A stretch of 64,000 nucleotides of DNA, from positions 107,220-171,219 of the forward strand of contig NW_025955043.1 in the NCBI RefSeq assembly GCF_022376445.1, given 5' to 3'. The position numbers and the translations under genes are program-made. Shown here piece after piece: positions 43,905-55,463 of this stretch (position 1 is its first letter; each line of letters begins with the position of its first letter). The notes beneath the pieces are model-generated. The model did not search any database, was not told where the DNA came from, and saw nothing but the letters and a program-made list of their open reading frames with translations. This stretch comes from Fomitopsis serialis. Lineage: Eukaryota > Basidiomycota > Agaricomycetes > Polyporales > Fomitopsidaceae.

Positions 43905-45790
43905 ACTGAACAACTTCCAAACAGATGGCGACATACCGAGCGAGCACTCCTCTTGATCTTTGACAGTCTCCATTCGTCTGATATTCGTACTGCAGACCGT
44001 TGTAAGTAATCCGTCATCCCTTCAAGACACAAAAAACGTACCTTGTTGAACAGCGGCTCGATTTTCTCTTGCTTCTTCCGCTTGCTGATCTTGTTCGCGT
44101 CGGCGACCTTTGTGGCGCCACTTCGACCAGCCACTAGGGCTCGATGGCTGTGACATTATGGCAGTACTCTCTCGTCGTGAGGATGAGCTCGTGGTAGATG
44201 CACCACTCAGGGTTACGGTTGACTAGCGCGGACGACGGGTGGATGTACACTGGCGTGCCCTCCACGAGCGTCTTGTAGCCCTCCTGCGGGTCTTTCTTTG
44301 CCGCGTGACGGAAGTACCCGGAGCAGATAGCTCTACGGACGCGATTGTAGTCTCGCCCGGCTGAAATGATCCCGTATTCATAACTATAAAGGTACCAGAT
44401 GAGTCAGTCACGAACGGAAAACATACGAGTGCCCGATTGCAACGCACCGATCCATGATACCCAACAGCTGCTTCCGTACATCCTGTGTCCTTCGCATGCT
44501 TCGCGCCTGAATGAAGTTCTCGTAACACCACGGGTTCGAGAAGTTGCTCGCTTTCCAGCCGTTGTACACGGTCAGTAGCGTCAGATGGTCGCCCTCTGGT
44601 TGATGGAACTTGGCCTTCTTCGAGTCTGCCTGTCCCTGCTTCTCCTTAGGACGGTAGAAGATGCTTTGAACGGACAACATCGCTACAATGGAGAGGATCT
44701 CCTCGGAACACCCCAGCTCCACCGAAGCGATTAACATCTTTGCGAGCGGGGGTTCCATGGGGAAATCGGCCATCTTGCGGCCCACTTTCGTCAGAAGACC
44801 TTCGTCGTCCAGCGCTGACAAGGCATAGAGCGATTCGAGCGCGGTCAACATCGTCTGTGCGGGCGGCGCGTCCATGAAGTCGAAGCTGAGAAGATCGTTG
44901 ATACCCATCGCCTTCAACATGAGGATGATATGCGCCAGGTTCGTTCGCTGAATGTCAGGAATGGAACTCGGCAACATCTCGTTCCGGAATGCGGTTTCAG
45001 TGTAGAGCCGATAGCATTTCCCTGGGCCCGTACGACCCGCACGGCCAGCGCGTTGTCGTGCTTGAGCCTGGGAGATAGGCATAACGACGAGCGAGTCCAT
45101 TCCCAGCTTTGGATCGTACGCGTTCTGCTTTGAGAAGCCCGGATTGATGACACAGTAAATGCCTGTGATCGTCAAGCTGGTCTCTGCGACTTTCGTGAAA
45201 CGACCACTTTGCGAGAGCCAGGAGGCGTCGGATCGAAGACTCGCGGTTGAACCTCCGAGGGCAGCGCGGAGTAGATGGGAAGGATGATGAGCTCGGGGAC
45301 CTTCTGGCCAAGTGCCTTCAGACGCTCGTACAGGATCTCGCACGTCGTGTCGATCTCCTCCTGGCCCGTCAAGAACAGCAAGATATCGCCAGGAGGCTCG
45401 GACAGGTGAATCTGCATGACGGTGATAAGCGAGGCATCGAGGTAGTCCGTCTCGGGCTCCTTCGTATACAGGATCTCCACAGGGTATGTGCGACCCGGTA
45501 TCGTGAAGATAGGGCATCCGAAGAAGTACTTGGCGAACTTCTCGGCATCGAGGGTAGCCGAAGTGACCTTGAGGTCTGGGCGACGCTTCATGGCCTCTGC
45601 AGAACGTATCAGCAGGCTATCGCATGCACGAAAGTGTTGCTGACTTACTCTTCAACAGACCGAACAGCACGTCGGTGTGGATGGTTCGCTCGTGCACCTC
45701 ATCAAGCATGATGAGCAAGTATGCACTGACATCGGGATCGACGAGACACTCTCGCTGCAGCATGCCGTCCGTCGTAATGCCAGTCAGCGA
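43905..45790 (-). pseudogene. PRP22: PRP22-type DEAH helicase fragment
   Basis: Matches the spliceosomal ATPase that releases mRNA after splicing. Visible: [20 protein letters not shown] instead of DEAH ([20 protein letters not shown]); a 52-nt intron 45597-45648; [33 protein letters not shown]; then the HA2/OB region ([45 protein letters not shown]). The C-terminus is KVADANKISKRKKQEK and DEWRLSKIKRSARS. Missing: the N-terminal S1 part and motif I (Walker A). Lesions: a frameshift near 45195, a TAG in TAIEP*WL near 44140, and small deletions. It begins and ends in intron-like sequence of the ABC transporter copy A. Confidence 0.8.
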
Positions 45791-45960
45791 TTCTGCGCGT
45801 ATCATTGTGAGCGAGGGAAGAGTGGGGATACTGATGCAGCGTACCTGCATCTGCTCGGGTTGCGCTTCTTCGGGCTCCTTGCCTGCGCCGAGTGCAGTGG
45901 ACTCGTCGATCATTACTCACGGCCAATCGCCCCAGACCATAACAGTGTCATATCCTGCGC
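45791..45960 (-). pseudogene. ABC transporter linker/TMD2 start, copy A
   Basis: Reads [19 protein letters not shown], then gtacgctgca, a splice-donor-like sequence shared with copy B near 50830. The PRP22 sequence begins about 65 bp later, so the junction lies within an intron-like stretch. Confidence 0.5.
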
Positions 45961-47200
45961 GGCCGAGGCGGTCACCTGTCTGCCATCTCCGCCTTGAGCA
46001 CGCTCTACACTTCACACGCGAACCGGGTCGTCCCGCGCTCGACCCTACGGCTCACTGCGTCCAGCGCGCGCAGGCGACGGTTCGCAGCAGTGAGAAGTGC
46101 GCAAACAAACACCCTGGGACACTGCGCCACAGCGAGTAGGCTCGCTCTACCGCTCATCAAGAGCGGGAGCTCACCATCCGGTCATCAACGCATGGTCGAA
46201 ACCAAAACGGACGACCGGAGCGAGAGGGGGCGGCGGACGGGCGCGCGAGGCGCGGGGCCAGTCCGACGAAACGACCCCATGTCGACTTGGACCTCGACGC
46301 GGAGGAAGCACCACATCGTTTCGTCTTGTGTTGTGCCAACGCAAGACCGAACGATCTGGTGCAGTTTGGATATCTTCGCGGCAAGCGATGTCTTCGCCAG
46401 CGCATTCGGCGCGGCAAGTACAGGGTAGGATGTTTGCCGTCTATCCAGGAAAACGAGTTAGTATGGAATCAAAGAGACGTTTCACGCCACGCACCTCTTC
46501 TTCGTGCCCGGGCATAGCCCTCCTATGGTACCGCTCCACCGGCTGCGCGACTTGGAGCTCGCCGCCCTTTGTCTCTGTTGCTTTGCCGCGACACAGACGC
46601 GCCCGCTACACTGCGATCGCTGAGACTGACTCGCACAGCTGACACTGTCCCATCCACGGTCGAAGGCGTGAAACGGAGGTGGTCGTCGCCTTGGACCTGT
46701 GGGTCGATTTCGGGTGGCGGTGAATCTGCCATCGGCGACAGTCTCCTGCATATATAGGTCAGCTTTGTGAAAGGACACGCGGAGAGCGCACTTACAGATC
46801 GCCGCACAGCGATATCCTGCCGACGTTCCGCAGGGATTCGTCGCGCCGACACCTTATGTTGACTCCCATGTCGGTCGACTTGGCGGACGTCCTCGCGGGC
46901 TAGGCCGCCGTGCTTCAACCCGCCAGCTGGCGGGTCCCTTCGTTCCGGGCAGACCTCGGACGGACAGTGACGGCGGGGGTGCGACGGGGCTGCTGCAGCT
47001 GCGGGATGGTGGACGCCGTGAGCGTTGAGCGCCGCCGCATGTAGCATGACAGGCTACAAGTCGTCGGACTGAAGCGCTGAGGTCGCGGGGCGTGAGAGCA
47101 TGACGTAATTCGTCATTAGCGCCGCGAGATCCTCATGTCGAATTCGAAAACATCGGCACCTCAAGTCGCGCGCGGAGGAGCTTGGACAGCCAGATGGTGA
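45880..47200. repeat. Segmental duplication, copy A
   Basis: Clearly similar to about 51200-52345 on the same strand: ggccaatcgcccca, gcggccgaggcggtcacctg, ggtcatcaacgcatggtcga and tctcacgccccgcgacctca recur in order. Copies differ by many substitutions and indels. Probably part of the duplicated ABC transporter gene (N-terminal half), too decayed to translate reliably. Confidence 0.7.
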
Positions 47201-47649
47201 ATCGGAGTCGCCACCTCAGATCGTCGCAGCACAGAAGGGATGTCTTGATGTCAACGCACGCCTTCGAACTTCGCCGATCAACGCGCGCACGCCCGATGCC
47301 AGCTGGAGGGAGCGGTGGCCGAGCTTCTTCTGCATCATAGCGACGACAGTGAAGACAAGATGCTCGAAATGTGCATGATGTTGTCCCACTGGCACTCGCA
47401 CACGTTCGTCGCTCGCGCGCAGCCGCGCAAATGCAACGTCAGTGGCACAAGGGGCATGGCTGAGGTGTAGGAGCAGAGGTCCTCCGGTTGTATTGAAACG
47501 CATTAAATCATAATTACAGTATTACGGCGAGATTCGATGCGCGACGTAGCCATTGCACTTGTGGAAAGAGAAGAGGGTGAGAGGAGGAAGGGAAGAAAGT
47601 GAGGGAAGGGAAACAATCAGGGCCTCGAAATCCAGGAGACAGTGATCCT
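47201..47649. other. Intergenic, nothing firm
   Basis: A short match to 55990-56020 (gatcaacgcgcgcacg) suggests an old repeat. Confidence 0.4.
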
Positions 47650-48349
47650 CTACATGTACTTCGTGACTGAGACAAAAGTAGGCGTAGCTTTGAAGGAGAT
47701 ATAAAGAGCGACGAGGTATAAAACGATGACGCCACAGGCGTGGCGCCAGGACGACCTGGTGCTCTGCGAGCTAACAACGCCCTGCGAGATAGCGCCGTCG
47801 CCACTCCCTCCGAAGCAATGGCACACAAGCGTACGGAAACTCTCGTCATCGTACATAGTCACCGAGTGAACCTTGTCCGCCACTTCATCGTACCAATAAA
47901 CGGTCAATGTAGACTACAGCACAACATCTCAGTGACTGAGCCATTGAACCGGCTGCACGCTCACCTCTTGGACAACGATTTGAACGTTCCATGAGCCGAT
48001 AGGCCTTCCTCGCACCTCGCGAGGTCCGCAGCAGAAGAAGGCATCTGCGGGAGGCAGCCGTCAGTGGCGGGCCGAGAGCAACGAGTTGGAAGGGCAGACT
48101 CACAACGACCGCCAGGGAGAGGTATGAAGACCAGGTGTCCAGGCCTCATGATGCTCCCGCCGCCAACAGTTGCGACCCTTCCTAGTCGATATTCCGCCAC
48201 ATAGAAGACAAGAATTCTTCTGTCAACTGATGCTCAGCGGTACAACTCATGAGGGAAGGGCGACCAACTTACTTGTCGGGGAGCCTCCCAGAGCGGACGA
48301 CGACGACGTTATCGGAGAGGGTGCTGACCGAGGGAGAAGGGGAGGACAT
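47650..48349 (-). CDS. Intact four-exon gene, C-terminal membrane anchor
   Basis: Exons on the minus strand: 48349-48273, 48219-48110, 48044-47965 and 47913-47650. Together 531 nt, 176 codons plus TAG, with GT-AG introns of 53, 65 and 51 nt. The phase closes exactly at every junction. The protein begins MSSPSPSVSTLSDNVVVVRS and contains VAEYRLGRVATVGGGSIMRP, DAFFCCGPREVRGRPIG and TVYWYDEVADKVHSVTMYDD. Residues about 148-163 (ACGVIVLYLVALYISF) form a single hydrophobic segment near the C-terminus, so it may be tail-anchored. No signal peptide, no known domain recognised. One of few undamaged genes in the window; unknown function. Confidence 0.75.
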
Positions 48350-49504
48350 GGGGCTTGCTTGACTACACGTTGGTCGACTTCGCCGTCGCTTTATATACTC
48401 ATGTGGCGCAGGCTTGCATTGTCTGCTGAGCGGCGGCTCGCGATCGAATATCTTGACGTAGCAGTGGATCGCGGCAACCTCTGTCCCGTTGAAGGTGTCG
48501 ACGTCCTCGCACTTCTCAACGCCCTTTATCTGCATTCGCGGCGAGGGGGGGGGGAGTCCGGCCAGGCGTTCATTGCGACCGAGAAGGCGCAGATGTTCGC
48601 TCGCGATGTCGCCACTGGGGGTCTCCGGCAACGGTCCAGCAAAGCGAGGAGTCTTCGACGACGACGGCAGAGAAGGCGGATTCGAGCGCCGAGTCGTGCC
48701 AGATCGTGACGATTAGTTGCTCGCGCTCCCACTTTTGACGGAGATATCCTTGGTGTGGTCGGCGAGAAGACCGTCAAGGGCGCGCAACTCGCAACGCCAA
48801 TTCGTCCCGTAGAGCTCGTGCGTTCGCAAACAACTCGCCCGCAAACTCGTCCGTCCGTACATCCGCTCACTCATCCTTCTGTTCATTCACGCGCCCGCCG
48901 GTTCATCTGGCTGCTCGAGGCGAATCGAGCATGCGAGGTCAGACGCGATGCGGACGTTGGTCGCGGGCACCTGCACGCACGGCTTCGGCGGGGTGGATCA
49001 CACTCGGGTGATTCGTCGACCATGTTCTTGCAAAACGGGGACAGCAGGGCCTAATGTCGAGAATCGGGTTGTCGGCCCCTTGAGATATCTTCGGTGCAAC
49101 ATCGAAGGGACCATCGCGAGTACAGCGTTCATTGGGCTCTAGACGGCACACATCGCTGATACTTAATGGTGCGAAGCATCTTCAAGCCTTCGTGAGGTAG
49201 AATGTTGGAGCCCGGAGGGTCGACATCTCGTGGAAACGGTGAGGTTCACTCAACTGCTCATACGAGGGCAGGAGTTCCCCGGCCCAGATATCAACGCATG
49301 GTCGAAACCAAAGCGGACGTCCGTTGTACCAGAATTGAGGCATAGAGAGAGGCTGAGGTGGACATAGCAGAGCACGAATGCTTTTGAAAGGGACCAGAGG
49401 TCGGCGTAGGACGGGAGGACGGGGCGGGGGCACAAGCGCTCAAGGCGACTCTGGCGGACTCCGGTGCCGTACTAGACGCCAACAAGCGCTTACACATCCC
49501 AGAC
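48350..49504. other. No supported gene
   Basis: ORFs on both strands overlap without motif. The sequence tcaacgcatggtcgaaacca at 49291 repeats that at 46186 and 51500, marking another piece of the duplicated family. Confidence 0.35.
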
Positions 49505-49775
49505 GAGGACGATGATGCGACTGTTTTTCGCCAACGCTCGATAGAGCACCAACATCCGCTTCTCGCCAGCGGAGTAGTTGCTCCCCTCGTCGCCGACGAG
49601 AGAGTCCAGACTGAACTTCGCCTCCGCCACGGCGTCATGCGCCCCGTCCTGCGGCAGTAGCCACGTCCGCTGGATGGCAGAGATCAATTGCGCATCCGTG
49701 CGGGTGCCCTCTGAGTCTCTACGGGGATATTGATCAGGCATCGTCAACGTGGTGTGCATAACAGTGGACGTGGCT
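49505..49775 (-). pseudogene. MRP-type ABC transporter NBD2 fragment, copy B
   Basis: Nearly identical to 43470-43739 (offset about 6035). Contains DAQLISAIQRTWLLPQDG and NYSAGEKRMLVLYRALAKNS. After IIVL the sequence enters gtctgg, a donor-like site in place of the gtcagt of copy A, and no DEATSNVD exon follows. Copy B diverges from A at 49775. Confidence 0.75.
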
Positions 49776-50459
49776 TCGTGTGGTCTCCGTCAGACGGCAG
49801 CTCGGTGCAGTACGTGTCAAACAGCTCGTCGTCGAAGGCGAGCGCGCGGAGGGCGAGGGTGCAGAGGCACGGCGCGTCCGCCAGGGTGATGGGGAAGGAG
49901 GGGGAACCCAAGCGGCAGCGGGAGTCAGAGAGGGATCAGGAGAAGTCAGTGCCCGTGCCGAACAACGTGGCCTTCACTTGTGACCTTTGGAACTTGGAAC
50001 TGTGCCGCCATGTCCATCATGGGGCGTCGACACAGAACGACCCACTCGCTTCACCAGCCCATCCTTGACAGACCGCAGCTCCGAGCCGACCTGAACAACG
50101 GGTGCGGGCACGACCGCGGCTAAGTGAGGAATTCTCTGAGCCTGTATGGGAGCTCGCGGAGGCGGTGGCAGCCGGGCATAACGGGTCATCCGACGTAAGA
50201 AACGACATGAGAGGGCGGGGATAACACGAGTGTCTTATCGACTCGGGCTCAGTGTGGAGGACAGAGGGACGGCAGGATGGGCGATAAAGACTGAGAGCGC
50301 GACTTGAGGGAGGGCCGGGAGAAGGAAGTCGTCGTCAGAGCGGTCGACGCCGAGCTGCAGCCGCCGAAGGAGAACCAAGAATTAGAACAGGTGATGGTGG
50401 ATGTCGATGTGGAGACTGCTACGCACGGACGATGAGGATCGCATGCCGAGCGAGCACGC
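49776..50459 (-). other. Between ABC copy B parts, no clear frame
   Basis: Expected to hold the NBD2 Walker A exon, but I did not find GxxGxGKS in any minus frame. Confidence 0.3.
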
Positions 50460-51290
50460 ATTGCTCAATCTGTACAACAGGACGATGTCGACCTTGCTAG
50501 GGCTGATCGTCTTGCTGAACCTGGCCTGAAGAGCGCGATGTCGAGCACAACGAGGACGAGAATGCTGCAGAGCAGGTTGAGCCGTACGCTCAGCCACTGC
50601 TGGATCACGATGACTATGTAGCAGGCCCTGTTCTCCACGTCGAGACCGTCTTCCGTCTTCCGAATGAATCTGCCCTGCACGGGCGTAAGTTCCTGGGTAC
50701 GACTGCGTCGTTACGATGCGATACTCACTTCTTCTCTATGTGCGCGGACGGTGCTAATGCTGGTGAGCGATTCTGCGCATATCGTTGTCAGTGAAGGAAG
50801 AATGGAGATACTGGTGCAGCGTACCAACATAGGCAGAGTACGATTTTGACCGCAAGACAGAGTCCAGGCGTTTGTCTCGACCGAGATGCGGCGGTGGAGG
50901 GCAGCATATGTCCCCATGTAATCCCCTTGAGTGAAGCCCTTGACGCTCTCCGCAGTCCACTAGCCAAGGAATAGGTTGTTGGCGGCTGCAGGCGGGGTCA
51001 TCAGTAGCTCTACTCTCACACAAAGGGGGACGGACCTTGGGTGCCCTGCATGAGAGCTACCAATGATAGGAAGACCGGAGCCCACACAAGGCCCCCGGCG
51101 CAGCGGTAGTAAGTGCTGTGTGTGGTCCACACCACCGACTCCGTGAGCCGTGTTTCTGCCTGCATCAGCTCAGGGTGCGCATCCTTGGGCTCCTTGCTTG
51201 CGCCAAGTGCAGTGGACTTGTCGACCATTACTCGCGGCCAATCGCCCCATACCATAGAGCGTGATATCCGCGCGGCCGAGGCGGTCACCT
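50460..51290 (-). pseudogene. ABC transporter TMD2 region, copy B
   Basis: Minus strand: WGDWPRVMVDKSTALGASKE, then ETRLTESVVW, GGLVWAPVFLSLVALMQGTQ and a donor (gtccgt). Next WTAESVKGFTQGDYMGTYAAL, then further on RFIRKTEDGLDVENRACY and QQWLSVRLNLLCSILVL. These match the order of the second membrane domain in fungal MRP/ABCC transporters. Frame changes between parts and a repeated gtacgctgca donor near 50825 show decay or unresolved introns. The shared linker with 45791-45960 makes this the paralogue of copy A, without a PRP22 insertion. Confidence 0.6.
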
Positions 51291-52345
51291 GTCTATCATC
51301 TCCGCCTTGAGCACGCTCTGCAACTCACACGCGAGCCTGGCCGTCCCGCACTCGACCTCACGGCTCACTGCATTCAGCGCGCGCAGGCGACGGATTGCAG
51401 CAGTGAGAAGTGCATAGACAAACACCCTGGGAAACTAGCCACAGCGAGTAGGTTCGCTCTACCGCTCGTCAAGAACGGGAGCTCACCGCCCGGTCATCAA
51501 CGCATGGTCGAAACCAAAACGGACGACCGGGGCGAGACGGGGGCGACGGATGGGCGGGCGAGGCGTGGGCTGCAGTTCGGATATCTTCGCGCGAAGCGTC
51601 GCCTTCGCTAGCGCATTCGGCGCGGCAAGTACGTGGTAAGGGGTTTTCTATACATCGAAGACAACGGTTAGCATCGAGTGAAGGAGAAATTTCACGCCAC
51701 GCACCTCTTCTTCGCACCCTGGCATGGCTCCTCCTACGGTACCGCTCCACCGGCTGCGCGACTCGCCGACTTTGCTTCTGTTGCTGCGACAACGACGCGC
51801 CCGCTACGCTGCGATCGCTGAGACTGACCCGCGTAGCTGAGACTGCCCCGTCCAGATCCGAGGGCGTGAAACGAGGTGGTCGACGCCTTGGACCTGTGAA
51901 TCGAATTCGGGTGGCGGTGAATCCGCCATCGGCGACAGTCCCCTGTGGATGGTCAGCTTCGGGTAAGGACACGCGAAGAGCGCACTTACAGGACTCCGCA
52001 TAAAAGCGACATCCTGCCAACGTTTCGCAGAGAGTCGTCGCGCATCTCCTATGTCGACCTGGCGGACGTCCTCGCGGGCTAGGCCGCCGTGCTTCGACCC
52101 GCCAGCTGGCGGGTCCCTTCGTTCCGGGCGGGCTTCGGACGGACTGCGACGGCGGGGCTGCGACGGAGGTGCTGCAGCTGCGGGATGGTGGACGCCGTGA
52201 GCGTTGAGCGCCGTCGCATGTAGCATGACGGGCTGCAAGTCGTCGGACTGAAGCGCTGAGGTCGCGGGGCGTGAGAGCATGACGTAAGCCGTCATTAGCG
52301 CCGCCACATCCCCATGTCGAACTCGAAAACATCGGCACCTCGCGT
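51200..52345. repeat. Segmental duplication, copy B
   Basis: Counterpart of 45880-47200 in the same orientation. A third, shorter relative (cgaaatcgaaaaca ... atcggcacc) lies at about 56000-56330. Confidence 0.7.
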
Positions 52346-52625
52346 CGCGCGCTGAGCTGCTTAGTGGGAGAAGAGCTACCGACAATGCGAGCTGATGTTA
52401 TCCTTGGGCGTGACGCAGAAGAAGTCTGGGTCATCGCCGTGCGATCGAAGACAGTAAACGAGTGTGGACGTTTCGCGGCGGGCCGTTGCGCTCGCACCTA
52501 CAATAAGATAGTATACACTGTACAGTTATTGGACACTGCGAAATTGCCTCGGTACTCTACACGGCGCGCATGGCACTAACCCACCCAGCAGCATGTATTA
52601 TGTGTCGTCTCCAAAGGCGGAGACG

Positions 52626-53928
52626 CTATAGTGAGAGCTCGCTGCGTTGTCCAACATCGAGACCAGAGGGCGTGATCGATGCAGTGAAATTCACTGCAGC
52701 ACCGTGGCTGTTGTTGCCTTCGGTACGCTCACTGGACATACCAGCCGTTTGACGAGTCATCTAACAGGTAACAGGGTTGATACCAGTCATCAGCGGGGGA
52801 AATATGATTTATGGACATAAACTTACATCACAATCATCGCGATCATCGACACTGCCCAACGGCCTCCTAACCCTGGCAATGAACGACGATATATCCGGTT
52901 CATGAGCGGCCAAGGGGCACACACCGGTGCCAGCGCGTAGGTCATCCACCTCACTGCGAAGTTTGGCGAGATCGACTGCTACCTCCTTCCGGAATGCCCG
53001 CTCAGCTTCCAATGCGTTGCGCAGTTCGTGCATCTCGCTTTCGAGTCTGCGAACATCACTGCGCAGGACATCCGGGGCCTCCTCCGCAGTGCTACGGAGA
53101 CGAGGCCCCTCCTCGTTCAAGAGATCGGTCTCGACACAACTTGGCGAGTTATTTGAGTGCGAAGACGATCCAGTTACTGAGGTGGCGATACGTGTGCGCG
53201 GCTGAGCACGCTTGCGGGGCTGGCTTGCGCTGCTGCGAACGCCTGCGACCTTTTTCGCTGCTTTAACTGCGTTCTTGCGCTTGGGCTTTGCGAGGCTGGT
53301 CGTATGCCTCGTTCGAGGCGAATCGTCCTGTACGCGGGCTGGCGAGTAGATCTTGGTGTTGGACTCGATCCCAGTGACTGTGGCCTCGGGAGCGTGGTTG
53401 GACGTATATGTGCCGACAAGGTCCTTATCGACGCTGACCAAACTGTTGATGAGATATGGCTCGTGTACAAAATTCAGCACAGCATCGAATGTGGCGTAAG
53501 GATGAGAAAACACTCACCTGAACCGAGCAGTGTGGTCGCCGGCCCTTTGAGCAGAAGTCGCAACGCTTCCGTCTCCCGGAGATCGTGCAAATGAACGGCG
53601 CGATTTCATTGGGGCCTTTCCCGAGCTTTGCTGCCCGTCTTTGTGCCCGTTCCTCAACACGCTTGCAGCGATCACATTTGTAGTCGCCGTGGAACTAACG
53701 GAGAACGTCGTGAACGGCATAACAAGTGTGAATGTATGGTACACTGACCTCAATTTTCACTTGGCGCCGCTCCTCCGCACGTTCTGTGCCGCCGACATCG
53801 CTCTCCTCGAGTTCATCCACGTCTTCATCAGCGGCATCGCCCTCCTCCTGCTCCGTGATCGTCATGTTTGGCTCGTTGATCTTCGTGGCGACACTGCGGG
53901 ACACGACGTGGTCTGAGGAATCAATCAT
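52626..53928 (-). CDS. Intact four-exon gene: acidic, CxxC and coiled-coil protein
   Basis: Exons on the minus strand: 53928-53749, 53694-53518, 53423-52827 and 52760-52626; 363 codons including TAG. Introns: 54 nt (gtcagt...gttag), 94 nt (gtgagt...ataag, a weaker acceptor) and 66 nt (gtaagt...gttag). All junctions keep phase 0. Residues 1-60 are acidic (EEGDAADEDVDELEESD). Residues 61-119 hold YKCDRCKRVEERAQRR, ICTISGRRKRCDFCSKGRRP and HCSVQ: two CxxC pairs plus two more Cys, possibly metal-binding. A Lys/Arg-rich stretch (KPKRKNAVKAAKKVA) looks like a nuclear signal. A coiled coil follows (LESEMHELRNALEAERAFRK). Possibly a fungal nuclear protein; family not recognised. An upstream exon cannot be excluded. 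Confidence 0.65.
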
Positions 53929-55023
53929 GATATTGCAGGCGGCCGGAGACAAGGAGACGGTGAGGTGCCGGACAACAAGTCTCCTGGGTGCGTCGCCTGT
54001 GCGTTGTGCACTTTCACCGCTGTGATTATTCTAGATCTAGATCGAAGACGACTGATCGGTACGTCGCTACCGGATAAGGGTATCCGGGCCCCGTGCCGTC
54101 CGCGAGTTCGCCTATTCGCGATCGTTCGCTCGCCATTCATTCGCCTTTTCGTTCGCCCGTTCGCTCGCGCACTCACCCATCGAACCAGTCAGGGCACCTC
54201 GGGCAGGCGCAATCAATATCCTGGGCACGTTGTATAGACACCATAGGATCCGCCGCCTCATTCCCAGAATATCTTGTCAAAGTGATGTTAGGAGAACAAA
54301 TGTGAAAGACGTAAGAATCGTCGACGCGAAGTACGGAATTTGAAGGGATCGTGGTTCCTGCTTGAAAGCTCTACGATCGAGTCCTACATCCTGCAGGGAT
54401 TGGGCTCCGTCTGACCGCCGTGCTGTCCACCTGAGTCTCGCCGCTTGCCCTTGTTCGTCTCTTGACTACTCCCCAGCGATGCCCGCAGGCACAAGAATAG
54501 CATCCTGCAACATCGCGGTGAGATTTCCGCGCTCCCACTGCCCTCCATGCAGCACACTCGGGACTGGGGGCACGTACGGCAGCTACCACGTCGGCTTATG
54601 AGGGAAATGTATTGGGTTTGCAGCTTCTGTGTACATCTGAGAGTAATACCACGGATGGGTCTGCACGGGATTGACCGCATACAGCGCATGGACCTGAGGA
54701 GCGGGCTGTCAAGGCTGTCTCCAAGCTCGAAGGCGGACCCAGGGCGTACGAAGTATGGGGAGTGCCGACAGGGGTCGTTCTGCCACTCGGTTTCCGGTTC
54801 TTGTCTTGCTGGAACTAAGAAGCTCCGTGGACAGCTAGAGGCCCGATGTGGTGCACCGCGTATGGCGCAGACATGCCCAAGCCGTGACAATTCTGCTGAG
54901 GGAGCGAGCCGACGTTCAGTCCTGCCTGAGAAGCACAGAACAGAAGGCGCATGAAGCGCTCGACGTTCCGGCCCCGAGAGGTAAGGAGGCAAGCCACGTT
55001 CGCATCCTGTTCGTCGTCGATGC
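53929..55023. other. No supported gene
   Basis: Overlapping ORFs on both strands; the longest (54384-54992 minus, 202 codons) has no protein-like features I trust. Confidence 0.35.
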
Positions 55024-55463
55024 TCATGTGCATCGACACGGATCTGTTCCGTGTTGCGCAGGCGTCAAGAGGAGGTTCGGGCTCGACGAGCTGCTGTCGC
55101 CGTCCTCGCTAGTAGACGAGGGGCCACCCTTCAGCCGTGCTTCCTTCTGCGACTCGTCAGTCCAACGCTGTAGTTCAAGACGAAAGCTGAACTGCGGGCG
55201 CACCGGCGTGGACAGTGCTCCCTCAGTGCGCGCATCCTCCCTGGCGACCCTCAGCCCGTTGGTATGGTACACCTCGTACGTATGCCGCCGATCCATGTTG
55301 AATGAGCCCCTGATGGTCTGCTGCTCCGCGAAGGATGGCGTCTCCCTGCTGCCTGGGACTTTCAAAGGCTCGAGTTTCGTGACTGCGGCGGCGGCGCCGG
55401 TAGTGCAGAGCACGGGTGCTGCGCGGCCCGGGGTCTGTGCGGGATCTCTGCGTCGCTTTGCAT
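55024..55463 (-). CDS. Hypothetical exon(s), minus strand
   Basis: Open region with protein-like composition: AAAAVTKLEPLKVPGSRET, SFNMDRRHTYEVYHTNGLRV, RPQFSFRLELQRWTDESQ and a Ser-rich end. The upstream edge has an acceptor-like gcgcag at about 55463. Start and full exon structure not resolved; family unknown. Confidence 0.4.
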
